Shown: positions 34,936 to 46,042, counted from the stretch's first letter. The stretch: DNA of 64,000 nt from Elephas maximus indicus (GCF_024166365.1 NC_064822.1:143350823-143414822), one strand, 5' to 3'. Made by a program: numbers and translations. Notes: generated from the sequence alone by a model not told the origin.

Positions 34936-35450
34936 AAAAGATGCTCAACCTCACTAGCAGTTAGGCAGATGCAGATTAAACCCAAAACGGGATAAAAATT
35001 GTTCATTTCTCATTTAATAAAAAATAAAATAAAATTGATAATATCATATATTGTCAAGGATTTGGGGAAATTTATATTTTCATGCAATAGAAGTATGAAT
35101 TAGTATAGACTTTTTGGAGCTCAGTTTGGCAGTAGGTATTGAAATAAAATATTCCCATACCCTTTTAAGCTGCCTTATCACATATCAGTATCCACTCAAG
35201 AAAAAGTCATTCATGTACATAAAGATTTGCATTGAAACAGTGCTCACAATAGCAGAACAAAACCACATAAAACAAAAAACCAACTGGGTAACAAGTTTTT
35301 TGTCCAATGACAGGGGCATGATTGAACTAACCACAGTACCCATATACCATGGGATATCATACAGCTAAAAAAAAAAAAATTACTGACAAGGCAAGATCTC
35401 CAAGACATATCCCTGAGAAAGCAAGTCATAGAATGTTTTTTTAAAAACTT
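34936..35450 (+). repeat. Old L1 ORF2 3' end
   Basis: AGATGCTCAACCTCACTAGC, GGCAGATGCAGATTAAACC, AGGATTTGGGGAAATTTAT, CTCAGTTTGGCAGTAGG, CAATAGCAGAACAAAACC and CCATGGGATATCATACAGC follow the order of the L1 ORF2 C-terminal region. Heavily mutated. Confidence 0.75.
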
Positions 35451-35454
35451 ACCA

Positions 35455-35845
35455 TAATGATAATAATAGCAAACATTCACCGAGTGTTTATATCAGGCAC
35501 TGTTCTAAGTGCTTTAAATGTAACAAAATAATTATCCTTTACAACAAGCCTGTGAAGTACATAATGTTATCATCCCAATTTTGTCTGAGGAAGCTAAGGC
35601 ACAGGTGAAATAAGTTTTCACAGTCACACAGCTGTTGTTAGTCGTCTTGAGTCGATTCCGACTCATGGCAATCTCATGTGTACAGAGACAGATCACCAAG
35701 CCTGTCTTTTCAGGCACCTCTGGGTGATTTTGAACTTCCAACCTTTCAGCTAGTAGTCAACTCCTTAATCTTTTGCACCACCTAGGGACTCGCCACACAA
35801 TTAACGGGTAAGAAGTCTATCGCCAGAGCCTGACCTGAACTTTTA
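35455..35845 (-). repeat. MIR split by an AfroSINE
   Basis: CATTCACCGAGTGTTTATATC, AGGCACTGTTCTAAGTGC, CCAATTTTGTCTGAGGAAGC and TTTTCACAGTCACACAGC are reverse MIR. A short remainder follows the SINE at 35633-35791. Confidence 0.8.
35633..35791 (-). repeat. AfroSINE
   Basis: GTTGTTAGTCGTCTTGAGTC, GATTCCGACTCATGGCAATC, AGGCACCTCTGGGTGATTTT and CACCACCTAGGGACTCG. Confidence 0.9.
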
Positions 35846-36852
35846 ATAGCTGGTGTATGCTGTATCATGCATGTGTGTATGCGTGTGTGTGTTCATGTGC
35901 ACGTGTGTGCACGTACTGAGATGCAAAGAAAAATGTTTGGATGAATATCCACTATAAGACAGTTTCAGCGGTGGGATGGGGGAAAGGGTGAGGAATTGGA
36001 ATGGAGTGAGAAAAATGGTAAAAGGGATTTTTGCTTTATCTGATTTCAAATAACTGATTTAAAAAATTTGTAAAGACGCATTCACATATTTCTTGTGTAA
36101 TTTTCCTTTTTTAGACAATAGCTCAGTATCATCATGAGGAAAATGAGAGGGAAGGTCATTCTATGACAAATTGAAGAAGGTGGGACAAAGGATGATTCTG
36201 TTAAAACAGTGCTTTGAGGCATAGCGTTGAAGTAATTTGAGGAAAAAAAAAATACAGCTGTAGTTGCCTGAGTAATTCAGGTAAAAGGAAGGGAATTTAA
36301 CTGAATTACCTCAGGAATTATGAATGTAGAAGTGTGGTCTGTGGGAGCTTTAAAACCCCAATCATAATGGAACGCCACCGAGACTCTGTTAGAGCAACCA
36401 TTCACTCACTGTTTTTTCTCGGCATCATTAACTTGCTGAAACCTGAGTTTTTGTTTCTACCATTTCCTCTCAGTTGTTTATTTCCTGGTGCCAGCATTTC
36501 AGTTATATGGCCTGGCAGATCATTCATGTTTAAGCGCGAACGCTATAAGCCGAGGTTTTCAGGGAATGATGTTTGACTGAGAAATGGCGATGAAGGATTG
36601 TGAAATACAGCATGTTTAAATTTTTGCATTTCATCTAACAGCCCCTGAGAGGAAAAACTGCAGTGATTGCAAGCTTGAGAGATTCAAGAGCCCAGGGAGA
36701 GTTACAAATCAGTCGACCCAGGAATTTTTTTTTTGAAAATGAAATGAGTAGGCTTCGTATTTCTTCTTAGTTACAATTATTAATCATCACTCCCTACCCT
36801 CTGCACCCCAAATAACAATTGTTCAACAAAGAAACATAGCTATTTCACATAT
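35846..36852. other. No recognised feature
   Basis: A GT-rich patch lies at 35868-35910. Otherwise nothing is recognised. Confidence 0.4.
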
Positions 36853-37031
36853 AAAAACCAGTTGCTGTCAAGCCGATTCCAATTCATGGTAACCCCACGT
36901 GTGTCTGAGTAGAACTGTGCTCCATAGGATTTTCAGTGGCTGATATTTCAGAAATAGATTGCCAGGTCTTTCTTTTGAGGCACCTCTGGGTGGACTCGAA
37001 CCACTAACCTTTTGGTTACCAGCCCAGCATG
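36853..37031 (-). repeat. AfroSINE, long subfamily
   Basis: AACCAGTTGCTGTCAAGCCG, GTAGAACTGTGCTCCATAGG, TAGATTGCCAGGTC, TTGAGGCACCTCTGGGTGG and TAACCTTTTGGTTACCAGC. Confidence 0.92.
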
Positions 37032-37074
37032 TTAGCTATTTCCTACATAATAGATTCATAATGAGATCTGTTTC

Positions 37075-37560
37075 TTCTTTCATTAGACATTAAGTTATAT
37101 CTCCACTTGGTTGCCTTGCTTCCAAATTTGGCCCCTTCTAAGCCACTTTTCACATTGTAAACAGAATAATCAGTCTAAAATGGCAATTTGTTCATGTCAA
37201 TCTCTCACCTAAAATCCTTCTGTGTCCCCATATTACTCAGATACAGCACAAAGTCTTGAGCTCTGCATACCTGCCTCTTTACAATATGGCTCCTGCTTAT
37301 ATTTTCAGCCTCATCTGCTCAGCATCAAGGTTCCAATGGGTTTACTCCACAGGAGGAGGCGCCTCTGCCCCACCCCCCATGCCTGGGCTAGAAGTCCCTT
37401 CTAGGGTCTCCCATGAAATGCCACAGAACCCTATACTTACCATTATTTTAAAAATATCCTATGTTGCAAAGATAATCTGCTTCCCTGACTACCTCTTCTT
37501 CATACCTGTAAGCCTAAGAGCAGGGGTATCATCTTATTTGTTATTTCACTACTAAGAAAT
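37075..37560 (+). repeat. Ancient LINE 3' relic (L1M/L2 type)
   Basis: AATAATCAGTCTAAAATGG, CATGTCAATCTCTCACC, TAAAATCCTTCTGTGTCCCC and CTGCTTCCCTGACTACC. Confidence 0.55.
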
Positions 37561-37774
37561 GCCAGGCCCAAATATCTGCCAAATAAAAGAATGAAGAAAC
37601 TTTTAAGTTTTATGGATTGGTTAACATTCATCAACAATTTTGCAACTTATGTAGGTTGTCACTTCTCTGAGTAAGCCTAATGATTTCGAATTTAAACCCA
37701 TGAACTGCTGCCTTGAATTGAACTAGTAACAATCCCAGCAGCTAACCTTTATATAGTACCTACTATGTATCAGA

Positions 37775-37951
37775 GGAAACCCTGGTAGCGTAGTGGTTAA
37801 GTGCTACGGCTGCTAACCAAGAGGTCAGCAGTTCATAATCCACCAGGCGCTCCTTGGAAACTCTATGGGGCAGTTCTACTCTGTCCTGTAGGGTTGCTAT
37901 GAGTCAGAATCGGCTCGACGGCACTGGGTTTGTTTTTTTTTTTTTGGTTTT
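37775..37951 (+). mobile_element. AfroSINE with 11-bp target duplication
   Basis: GGAAACCCTGGTAGCGTAG, GCTGCTAACCAAGAGGTCAG, CAGGCGCTCCTTGGAAACTC and GAGTCAGAATCGGCTCGACG with a T-rich GGTTTGTTTTTTTTTTTTTG tail. The sequence tatgtatcaga is present at 37764-37774 and 37952-37962. Confidence 0.95.
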
Positions 37952-37987
37952 TATGTATCAGAAACAGTAACATGTCATTTAAACCTC

Positions 37988-38048
37988 CAAAAACCAAAAA
38001 AAAAAAACCCAGTGCCGTCGAGCCGATTCCGACTCGTAGCGACCCTCC
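37988..38048 (-). repeat. AfroSINE 3' fragment, inverted relative to its neighbour
   Basis: AACCCAGTGCCGTCGAGCC, then GATTCCGACTCGTAGCGACC. It is nearly the exact reverse complement of the 3' end of the copy at 37775-37951. Confidence 0.88.
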
Positions 38049-38439
38049 GTAAAAATGAGCTAGCCACTATTATTATCCTTTCTTGGCAGCGAGGAAACTA
38101 AAATTCAGAGAAGTTAGCAAATTACTCATCAAACTCCACAAATTACATTTAATTAGTGTGTGCCTTATAGGGATTTACTGAGAATTAAATGGCCTGGAGC
38201 ATTTAGAAAGCTTAGCAAATGCTCATTCAGTAAACTCTCAGGGAAGTGAACCTTTTAAATTACTTTTGTTATCAATACTGTTACTACACTTGGGGTGCCG
38301 GCTTTATTTCTAAACCTAATATTTGGGGGCTATTCAATTACAGTTTAAATGTGGTGGCATATACCTTGAGTAGAACACATTTTTTTAATTGAATCTTTAA
38401 AATAAACAAAAATGTAACAATTAAAAACATCATGAATTA

Positions 38440-39115
38440 CCACACTGACTTCATCTCCTTCCTCCTCCTCTCCCTACCTCACTCCACTCCAGCTTTGCTG
38501 GCTTCCTTGCTGCTTCTCCAACATGTCAGGAGCCCTGAAGAATTTTGCACTGGTTCTTGCCTCTGGCTGGAATGCTCTTCACTAGATATCCATGTGCTTC
38601 ACTCCCTCATCTCCTGTCAGCCCCTGCAAATGCACCTTCTCACTGAGACTACCCTGATTACCTCGTCCCAGCGAAGGCCTTTATCGTCTCTCTTCAGATC
38701 TCTCAAGAGTTTTCTAATTGATTCTCCACTTCCAATCCTTCCTCTACTCCTTCAACCAACCTTTCTCCCAGCCCCCCACACATACACACATGCTGGCTTA
38801 TCTAAATTCAAATGAAACCATGTTACATAGGCCATTTCCCACCATCTTCAAATGGTAAGTCCAGGCTCCTTAGCATGGCGTATCAGGCCCTCTGTGACAC
38901 GGCCTCTGCCATCACTCCAACCCTGACCTTACTGCACTTTGCCTGACTCTTTAGCTACAAACATCACGCTGTTTCTTGTGTGTTTGTGCGTATGCCGGTC
39001 CCTCTGCCTGAAATCCCCTCCTTCACTCCACTCAGTCTGGAATTTCCATAGATAACTACTATCTGCCCTTTAAAATCCTACTGATATATCATCTCCTCTA
39101 GAAAGCCAGAAGATG
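38440..39115 (+). repeat. Ancient LINE 3' relics (L2/L1M), probably two copies
   Basis: The first block contains CACTCCACTCCAGCTTTGC, TGCTGCTTCTCCAACATGTC, CTGGAATGCTCTTC and CTAGATATCCATGTGC. The second (from about 38836) contains AAGTCCAGGCTCCTTAGCAT, CAGGCCCTCTGTGACAC, CCCTCTGCCTGAAATCCCC and TCTCCTCTAGAAAGCC. The segment 38841-38862 also resembles mature miR-617 (see findings). Confidence 0.65.
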
Positions 39116-39461
39116 TTATTGTTGCTAATTCTGAATTATCTGCCACCATTGTCTACATCCTCCAGTGGCAAAAACTGGCTGGATCTGAGTATGGGCCATT
39201 TCCTTTCTAGTTTGCCAAAGCTCTCAGCTGATCATCTTCACTCACTCATAATCTCCCTCCGGACCCTGTAAATAGTGAATTTGTCCTTCCTGCTTCAGGG
39301 AGAACCCTATGCAAAATTAAATCTTGCACAGAGGTATACTTCCTTGGTTTTCAGAGGGAGAAGTCCAGAGAATGTCCATCAACTTTTCTGATGCTAGATT
39401 TTACTAGATTTCTGAATATGTAATGACTACTGCATGTGCTCATCACTTGTTTGTCAGTTTC

Positions 39462-39660
39462 TTGTACTGTGGTGGCTTGTGTGTTGCTGTGATGCTGGAA
39501 GCTATGCCACTGGTATTTTAAATACCAGCAGGGTCACCCTTAGTGGAGAGGTTTCAGTAGAGCTTCCAGACTAAGACAGACTAGGAAGAAGGGTCTGGTA
39601 AATTACTTCCTAAAATTAGTGAATGAAAACCTTATGGGTCACAACAAAACACTGTCCAAT
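39462..39660 (+). repeat. Composite SINE-like body joined to an RTE tail
   Basis: GTGGTGGCTTGTGTGTTGCTG, TGATGCTGGAAGCTATGCC, AGGTTTCAGTAGAGCTTCC and AGACTAAGACAGACTAGG. The same TGATGCTG...GGTTTC...TCCAGACTAA order appears in reverse next to a tRNA-Gly-like sequence at 55265-55419. The RTE-type 3' end follows directly. Confidence 0.65.
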
Positions 39661-39893
39661 TCTCTTTCCTTGGACACATCCTTAGGAGGGATAATTCGCT
39701 GGAGGGGAACATTATGTTTGGTGAAGTAGAGTCTGCAAGGGTGAGGGAGACCCTCGCTGAGATGGATTGGTACCATAGCTGCATGGCCTCAAACATGCTG
39801 GCAGTTGTGAGGATGATACAGAGCTGGACGACATTTTGTTCTGTTGTACATAGGTTGCCATGAGTTGGAGTCAACTCGACAGCAGCTTTGTAT
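39661..39893 (+). repeat. RTE-type 3' end, variant shared with 1-236
   Basis: TCCTTGGACACATCCTTAGG, TATGTTTGGTGAAGTAGAG, GCTGAGATGGATTGGTACC, TTCTGTTGTACATAGG and GAGTTGGAGTCAACTCGACAG. Confidence 0.85.
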
Positions 39894-40221
39894 GTATGCA
39901 CGTACATATGTATGTATGTATTTATCTATCTATCATCAATCTGTCATATATCTGTCTCTTGGATATGTGGTAAAGAGTTCAAAATAAAAATGCTCAGTTG
40001 AGAAGAAGGTGTTGGATGATAAGTTGGCTCAGGTCTATGCTAGGAGATAAAATCTTCTGAACATCAGCCTTTCAATGATTTAAATCTATGTCCCACCAAA
40101 AATATATTTATTACATATACAGACATTGGCTCCAGGATCTAAAGTCTCATGCTCTGGTTCATATTCAAAGTTACATTCTTAAGTCTTAACCTACACTACA
40201 TTTAGGCTGTTTTTAGTGAAT

Positions 40222-40606
40222 TGTTATGGATTGAATTGTGCCCCCTCCCCAAAATACGTGTTGTATATCCTAGCCTGTATGCCTGTGGTTATATTCCCAT
40301 TTGGGAATGAGTTGTCTTCGTTATGTTAATAAGATGTAAAAGAGACTAAACGTGAGCTAGGAAGCAGAGATGGGGTTAAGATAGATGCCAAGACACATGG
40401 AGATCTCCAAGGAACCAGGAACCAGGAAGCAGAAGCTGAAGAGACAAGGACCCTCCTCCACAGCCAACGGAGAGAGAAAGCATTCCCTTGACCCAGCACT
40501 CTGAATTCAGATTTCACCTCCCAAACCATGAAAAAATGAATTTCTGTTTGTTAAAGCCATCCACTTGAGGTATTTCTGTTATAGCAGCACTAGATAGCTA
40601 AGATCA
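40222..40606 (+). mobile_element. MaLR-like LTR
   Basis: It begins TGTTATGGATTGAATTGTGCC and ends AGCAGCACTAGATAGCTAAGATCA. CCCATTTGGGAATGAGTTG links it to the 15034 copy. The flanking pentamers do not match, so the exact right end is uncertain. Confidence 0.82.
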
Positions 40607-41599
40607 AGATAGTGATAAAAGGTACATCTATGACTATAAAGTGTTTAAAAAAAAAAAAAAAGTGTTTAGGTGCCACTAAAGGGCTAGGACAGTAATTTAT
40701 ATTTTGGAGTGAGATCTTCAATAATACAATTAAGAACTAATGATTATTCTGTATCTATGAGAAAAGAGAGACAAGGCCAATGAGGGAAGGCCTATAATCC
40801 AAAGTGACCACATAAATCCATTATGATGCCTTCTCCAACTTCATTAAAATAGGCCTGGACCCCACAACTGAACTTAAAAATGTGTGGCTCTGGCACCACA
40901 ACTGCCAAGACCCTCTCTGCATTTTCTATGTCTGAAGCTTGGCAACCAACTTGCCAATTACATTTTGGGCATCTCACATGAACCTCTCAGCAATTACACA
41001 GTTTATGACCTGTTATCTGATGCTCATCAGTGTCTAATTTCTGTGAGAATATAATCAAGAACAAGACAATATAAAAATTCATTATAGAAAACCACAAAAG
41101 CCCTGAGGCTTACTCCTGGTTTGCTTTTCATTAGATATATTCATGCAGCTATGGTGTATTAGCAATACTCCTATTCTTGCTTTAGGCTGGTGCTGGCAGC
41201 CTAAAGACCAACATTAATAAGTTAGAATAATGTTCCTTCTCAAGCAAGTTGTGCTTAAATTGAATCATAAAGCATAGCCTTTAAGCAATAGAAATTGACT
41301 TTTCCACTAATGGCTAAAACAATAACTGTTAATTGAGTTTGGTAAGTTCCACAAGGCATAAATGACGCCAGAACTCGACCCAGCACAGAACTTAAAAGAC
41401 AAACACTGTATTCCTTTGAACTAAACCATACATTTCTCAGCCAGAACAGAAAAGGGGTCATTACTCTGTTTTTATTTTCTGGTTTTGCAAATTAAGACTT
41501 TGTAGTGCTAGGAAACATGGAGAGACTCATCTGGGGCGTCTGATAAAATAATAACGTACAACAGAAATGCTGTGTTTTTGTGGAAGTGTAAAGCCTTAT
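40607..41599. other. No recognised feature
   Basis: Intronic, mostly unique sequence. An A-run lies at about 40648-40661. Confidence 0.4.
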
Positions 41600-41770
41600 T
41601 TTTGCAAATACTTTATTTATCCCTTGTCGCTTGTACCTCCATTACTATGAGAAAGGTAGATAGGACAAGTGTCGTTACATCAGTTTTACAGATGTAAAGA
41701 TAGCAAGAATCCAATGACTTGCCCATGGTTGCCTGGCCAATGATGGGAGCCAACTGTCTCTGGAATTAGA
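41600..41770 (-). repeat. MIR
   Basis: CATCAGTTTTACAGATGTAAA, CCAATGACTTGCCCATGG and AATGATGGGAGCC are reverse MIR landmarks. Confidence 0.7.
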
Positions 41771-41949
41771 GTGTCCATTTGGGGACTTTTGCTGTCTCTT
41801 GAAGATAAACAGAGAGCTGGGACAATGATGTAAACTAGGCTGGGAGTTTATATCTATATTCAGGCAAAATTGTAAGATAAGGGGAGACCATTAAGTGCTT
41901 TAATGGAAAAGAACTAAACTTTATGGGATATTTGAAGGGGATTTGCCAT

Positions 41950-42062
41950 CATGGTAGATGCTTTCATACTTTCTCTTACTTAATCTTCAGATTAGCCTTG
42001 TGAGAAAGGCATTGCTATTTCTGCTTTATAGGTGAGGAATAAAGTCACCAAGAGGAAATGCA
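41950..42062 (-). repeat. MIR fragment
   Basis: CTCTTACTTAATCTTCAGATT, CTTGTGAGAAAGGCATTG and TTTATAGGTGAGGAATAAAG. Confidence 0.6.
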
Positions 42063-42439
42063 TATATTATAAGAATATCCTTAAACTCCTCAGAAAATAT
42101 AAAAATTGAAGTCTAGTAAGTCCCATTTGAAATGTTGAAAATATCAATTGACAGTAAAGTAAAAGTTTCTAATGCTCACAAAAAGTTAATAAAATAAGAA
42201 GAAAAATTGTCCCTAAATTGTTATTAGATGCCAGATTCTCATTAAGTGCTTAAAGAGTATAGAAAGAAAATTTCAATATAGGAAAAACAAAATTAATACA
42301 CTAAAATAGATCAAAAGTGTAATAACTTTCTTTCTTAGTGCATATCATCAGAAAATATCAGAAACTCTTAGCGTATCATTAGATTTCAAAATTGCTGGGC
42401 TACATTCAGATTCCTATTGCACTTAAAATAATAGAAAAA

Positions 42440-42760
42440 CTTCTTGGCACTGCCTATAAGACTTTGCCCCACCCAGTTCCCAGCCAACTCCTTAGCCTCA
42501 TCTTACCCCACCCTCTGTGCTCTAGTTGCCTGGTCTTCTTTTAGTCACCCCTATGTGGCAGGCCATGGGCTTTCTTGCCCTCAGTGTGTTCACACATACT
42601 CTTGATGATGACTGACTCATCCTCGCCTTTAAGTCTCAGTTTAAATGTCACCTCCTCAGAGAGGCCATCTCTGACCACTATTAAAATTATTTCCACTTGT
42701 TTTTAAACGGTTCACTGTTGTCTTCTCCTTTTTTCTCTATAATACTTGTTACAGTGGTTA
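42440..42760 (+). repeat. L2/L1M 3' relic
   Basis: CCTCTGTGCTCTAGTTGCC, TTTAAGTCTCAGTTTAAATG, TCACCTCCTCAGAGAGGCC and ATCTCTGACCACTATTAAAA. Confidence 0.7.
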
Positions 42761-43220
42761 ATTACGAGGTAACGTTATATCCTAAAGTATAAACTTGCCT
42801 TCTCTGGGTATTTCCCCTCTCCCTCTGCTTCCTTCAGCCCACACCTAGGGGGGAAAAAAAAGGGGGGGGTGGTGCCCAAAAATAGCCAAGATTCTTTGGC
42901 TGTGAGACAGAAGAAGATGATTGCATGTCTTTATATCAATTTTCTCAGCCAATGCCTAGATAAGATTGGGGCTGGAAGAAGGAGGAAGAGGAGGCTGAGG
43001 AGCTTCTTTGACTGGATAGGTAGGAGTGAAAGGAGCAAAGTGTTCAAAGTGGAAGGAGAAGAAAGAATTTTCATTGTCAGAACCAGGAGGAGGGTATAAG
43101 CATCTCAGCACAAACTGCTCTGAGAGTGAAAAACCAACATGCCCACAGCCTATGGACAACTAGTCCCATTCCATGGTCCTGGATACTTGTAAATCCTCTG
43201 GATTTTTGATACTAATGCAT

Positions 43221-43691
43221 TGTAATAGGCTGCATAATGCCCCCCAAAGATATCAGTTCCTAATCCCTGGAATCTGTTAATGGTACTTCATATATCTTAT
43301 ATGCAAAAGGGTCTTTGCAGATTGTGATTAAGAATCTTGAGATGGGAAGATTATCCTGGATTATCTGGGTAGACTTGATATAATCACAAGTGTCCTTATA
43401 AAAGGGCGGCAGAGGAAAGTTTGACACGGGAGAGAAGGCACTGTGACCACGGAGGCAGAGACTGGAGTGAAATGGCCACAAGTCAAGGAATATTGGCAAT
43501 CACCAAAAGCTGGAAGAGGCAAGGAACAGATTCTCTCCTAGAGCCTCAAGTGGAAGTACATTCCTGCTGACACCTTGATTTCAGCCCAGTGAAACTGATT
43601 TCTTCTAGCCTCCAGAATGGTGAGAGAATTATGTTAAGTCTCCAAGGCTGTGGTAATTTTTTTTTTACAGCAGTTCTAGGAAACTAATACA
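43221..43691 (+). mobile_element. LTR of an old endogenous element (ERVL/MaLR type)
   Basis: GCATAATGCCCCCCAAAGAT, ATGCAAAAGGGTCTTTGC, ATTATCCTGGATTATCTGGG, AATCACAAGTGTCCTTATAA, CCTCCAGAATGGTGAGAG and GGAAACTAATACA are in family order. It is distinct from the afrotherian LTR family and shared by mammals. No coding remnant is seen. Confidence 0.75.
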
Positions 43692-44358
43692 CATAAAAAA
43701 AAAAAAATGGAGTAAAAATCTCATTACTCTAAGCTGAACAGAATAAATTGGGGAATTTCCCTTAGGCTGGGTAAGTGGCAGATATATCAACACTGTTCTG
43801 TCTGTCTGTCTGTTTACCTTATTATTATCATTACCATCAGGCAGACATTTCCACTAGGGTTGTAACCTTTTCTGTTTTATTCAGCTTTCTATATCCAGGG
43901 TTTAGATAATAGCTGGTACATAATAATTGCTCTACAAATAGCTCTAAAAATTGCTCTGAGTGAATGAATGGATAAACAGCATTGCTAAAATAGCAGCACA
44001 AAAATGAGGAAAACACAAACAACAAACAGTAAATGTAAGTTCTGAGAAAGACTACACCAGTGACTAAATGGAATAGTCAAATACTCATTTATCAGCCATC
44101 TAAATTGTTATGTAGGTCAGGCGGACCCCACGTGTGTGGGGAAATGCTTTATGGCACCTAGAGACTTGTACTTTATCAGTGACTAAATGTGAGTGTGTTG
44201 TAGCTCTGATACATTTTTAGTCAATTCTGTCAGCACGGTCTCAGTTTATACTCCCATTATGGTCTATTAATGCATGAGAACTAACATTCCTAGTGCCCAT
44301 TCCTACATGCTGAAATCAAAGGCTGAGAATGTGGCAGTTCTAACCAGGGCTTCGAACT

Positions 44359-44589
44359 GGTTTGTTCCAGTTGGAACCCCTGCTAAGAATTTGCATTTCC
44401 AGCACAGATATACTGGATCAGAATCTACAGTTTGACAAGATCTCCAGGTGATTCTTATGTATATTAAATTTTGAGAATCACTGCTCCACTAATGGTTCTC
44501 AGAATTGGTCCCTAACCAGAGGCACTAGAAGTGCCTGGGAACATGTTAGAAATGCAAATTCTCAGCAGGAGTTCCAACTGGAACAAACC
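44359..44589. repeat. Inverted repeat of two MER5-like halves
   Basis: The arms 44359-44399 and 44549-44589 are reverse complements at 39 of 41 positions. The inner parts resemble MER5 sequence: AGAATTTGCATTTCCAGC and TTTGAGAATCACTGCTCC forward, then TGGTTCTCAGAATTGGTCCC and AGAAATGCAAATTCTC in reverse. The outermost GGTTTGTTCCAGTTGGAAC is present in both arms. Confidence 0.85.
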
Positions 44590-45520
44590 GATGGAAGCTC
44601 TATTTCTAACTTGCAAGCTATTCTTACCTGCTTACTGGGGTAGCACAGTATTTCCCTATTCTGCTTTTTAAATTAAAAGATCTCTTTTCAGGAGCTGACT
44701 CAGAATGAAGGGGACTAGAACACCACCTGCTCAACGTTGAAAGCTACACTGAATTATGCTGCAGTGTTTGTGCCATTCTGAAGGTGACTGGGATAAAACA
44801 GTGTAATTGTACTTCACAAATGTGAGTGAATGCCTGTCACATGATGTCATCCCAGAACTAAAATTTCTAGCACTTAACTGAAATTTCAGCTTGCACTCCT
44901 ATTTAATTATAACCCAAACAAGCTCCCACACAGCTGCTGAGAAAGGTAAAGAATCTGCTGACACCTCTTAGGCAAAATGAGAATGTGAGGAGAATAGCTT
45001 TACTTTATATTGCTTAGCCTGGAATTGAGTTGGGCACACTCACTCTAGGCCTGCAGGGAACGAAGGGCCAAGGCTTCTCTTTTCCCTCTTCATGCTTGCA
45101 CTGACTCTCCTCTCACCACCAAGTGGACCCTAGAGGGCACATGTGGATCACATCTGCCCTGTCAGCCTCAGCCACAGAAGACTGGCTGTACAGGCCACAT
45201 TCTGGCCCTCAGTATTTGTGTGCCTGGTACAAAGCAGAACGGCAGGTTAAGCAGGTTTGAAACAACTCAAGCAAACACATTCAAACCAAACTTTTCACGC
45301 TCCCCTCAGTATTCTGAACCACTGGGATTAAAGTAAACTTCCTTTTCAAAAATGTTACTATCTTTAAAAGTGGTTCTTAACTTTTAAAGGCATTCTTATG
45401 AGAATCTAAGAAGACAGAGCCTCTCCCCACCAAAAATGCGCTTATGCAAATCCACAGAGGTTAAGCAAACTTGATTTTTTCTATAACATACATGAAAGTA
45501 CTAATTTAATAATGGCTGAG
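44590..45520. other. No recognised feature
   Basis: Intronic sequence without recognisable repeat or exon. Confidence 0.4.
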
Positions 45521-45530
45521 ATAATTATGG

Positions 45531-45692
45531 AGCCCTGGTGGCACACTGGTTAAGAGCTTGGCTGCTAACCAAAATGGTCAGCAGATTGAACCCATCAGCC
45601 ACTCCTTGGAAACCCTATGGCATAGTCCTACTCTGTCCTATTGGATTGCTGTGAGTTGGAATCAAACAAAACGGGTTTAGGTTTGGTTAAGA
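45531..45692 (+). repeat. AfroSINE
   Basis: GGAGCCCTGGTGGCACACTGG, GCTGCTAACCAAAATGGTC, TCCTTGGAAACCCTATGGC and GGGTTTAGGTTTGG. Likely target duplication is agataattat/agatagttat. Confidence 0.92.
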
Positions 45693-45699
45693 TAGTTAT

Positions 45700-45908
45700 T
45701 GGAGTCTCTGGATTGTACAAATGGTTAAGGTGCTCAGCTGCTCAAAGAAAGGTTGGAGATTTGCATCCACCCAGAGGCACCTTGGAAGGAAGGCCTGGTG
45801 ATCTGCTTCTGAAAAATCAGCCATCAAAAAAACTCCACGGAGCACAGTTCTACTTTAATACCTGTGAGGCTACCTAAAGTTGGAATTGACTTGACAGCAA
45901 TTTGTATA
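45700..45908 (+). repeat. AfroSINE, CACC-type long subfamily
   Basis: GGAGTCTCTGGATTGTAC, CATCCACCCAGAGGCACC, AAGGCCTGGTGATCTGCTTC and TGGAATTGACTTGACAGC. Confidence 0.9.
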
Positions 45909-45947
45909 ACTGGTAAGGTATTTATTTGCCCTCATATTATGATGAAT

Positions 45948-46042
45948 AAGGCCAGATTATCTAAGTTAGAATCTCCAGCTCTGCCACTTAGTAGCTGCAT
46001 GGTTTTGGTTAAGTTCATTGATTTATGTCCTCTTCAGTTTCC
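45948..46042 (+). repeat. MIR fragment truncated by RTE insertion
   Basis: TAGAATCTCCAGCTCTGCC and ACTTAGTAGCTGCATGG, ending at the A-rich left edge of the RTE. Confidence 0.65.

Larger units (their letters stand above)
37735..38150 (-). repeat. MIR interrupted twice by AfroSINE sequence
   Basis: CAGCTAACCTTTATATAGTAC and CTACTATGTATCAGA precede the first SINE. TGTCATTTAAACCTCCAA lies between the two. GAGGAAACTAAAATTCAGAG and AGTTAGCAAATTACTC follow the second fragment. Confidence 0.78.

Noticed and set aside
38432..38815. 127-codon open frame on the plus strand
   Set aside because: The sequence is an ancient LINE 3' relic rich in CT, and the frame shows no protein-like constraint.
38790..38930. 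A defined MIR617 precursor
   Set aside because: Only the mature-like 22 bases resemble it. No convincing hairpin was found by eye, so it is kept as a finding and not annotated as an RNA gene.
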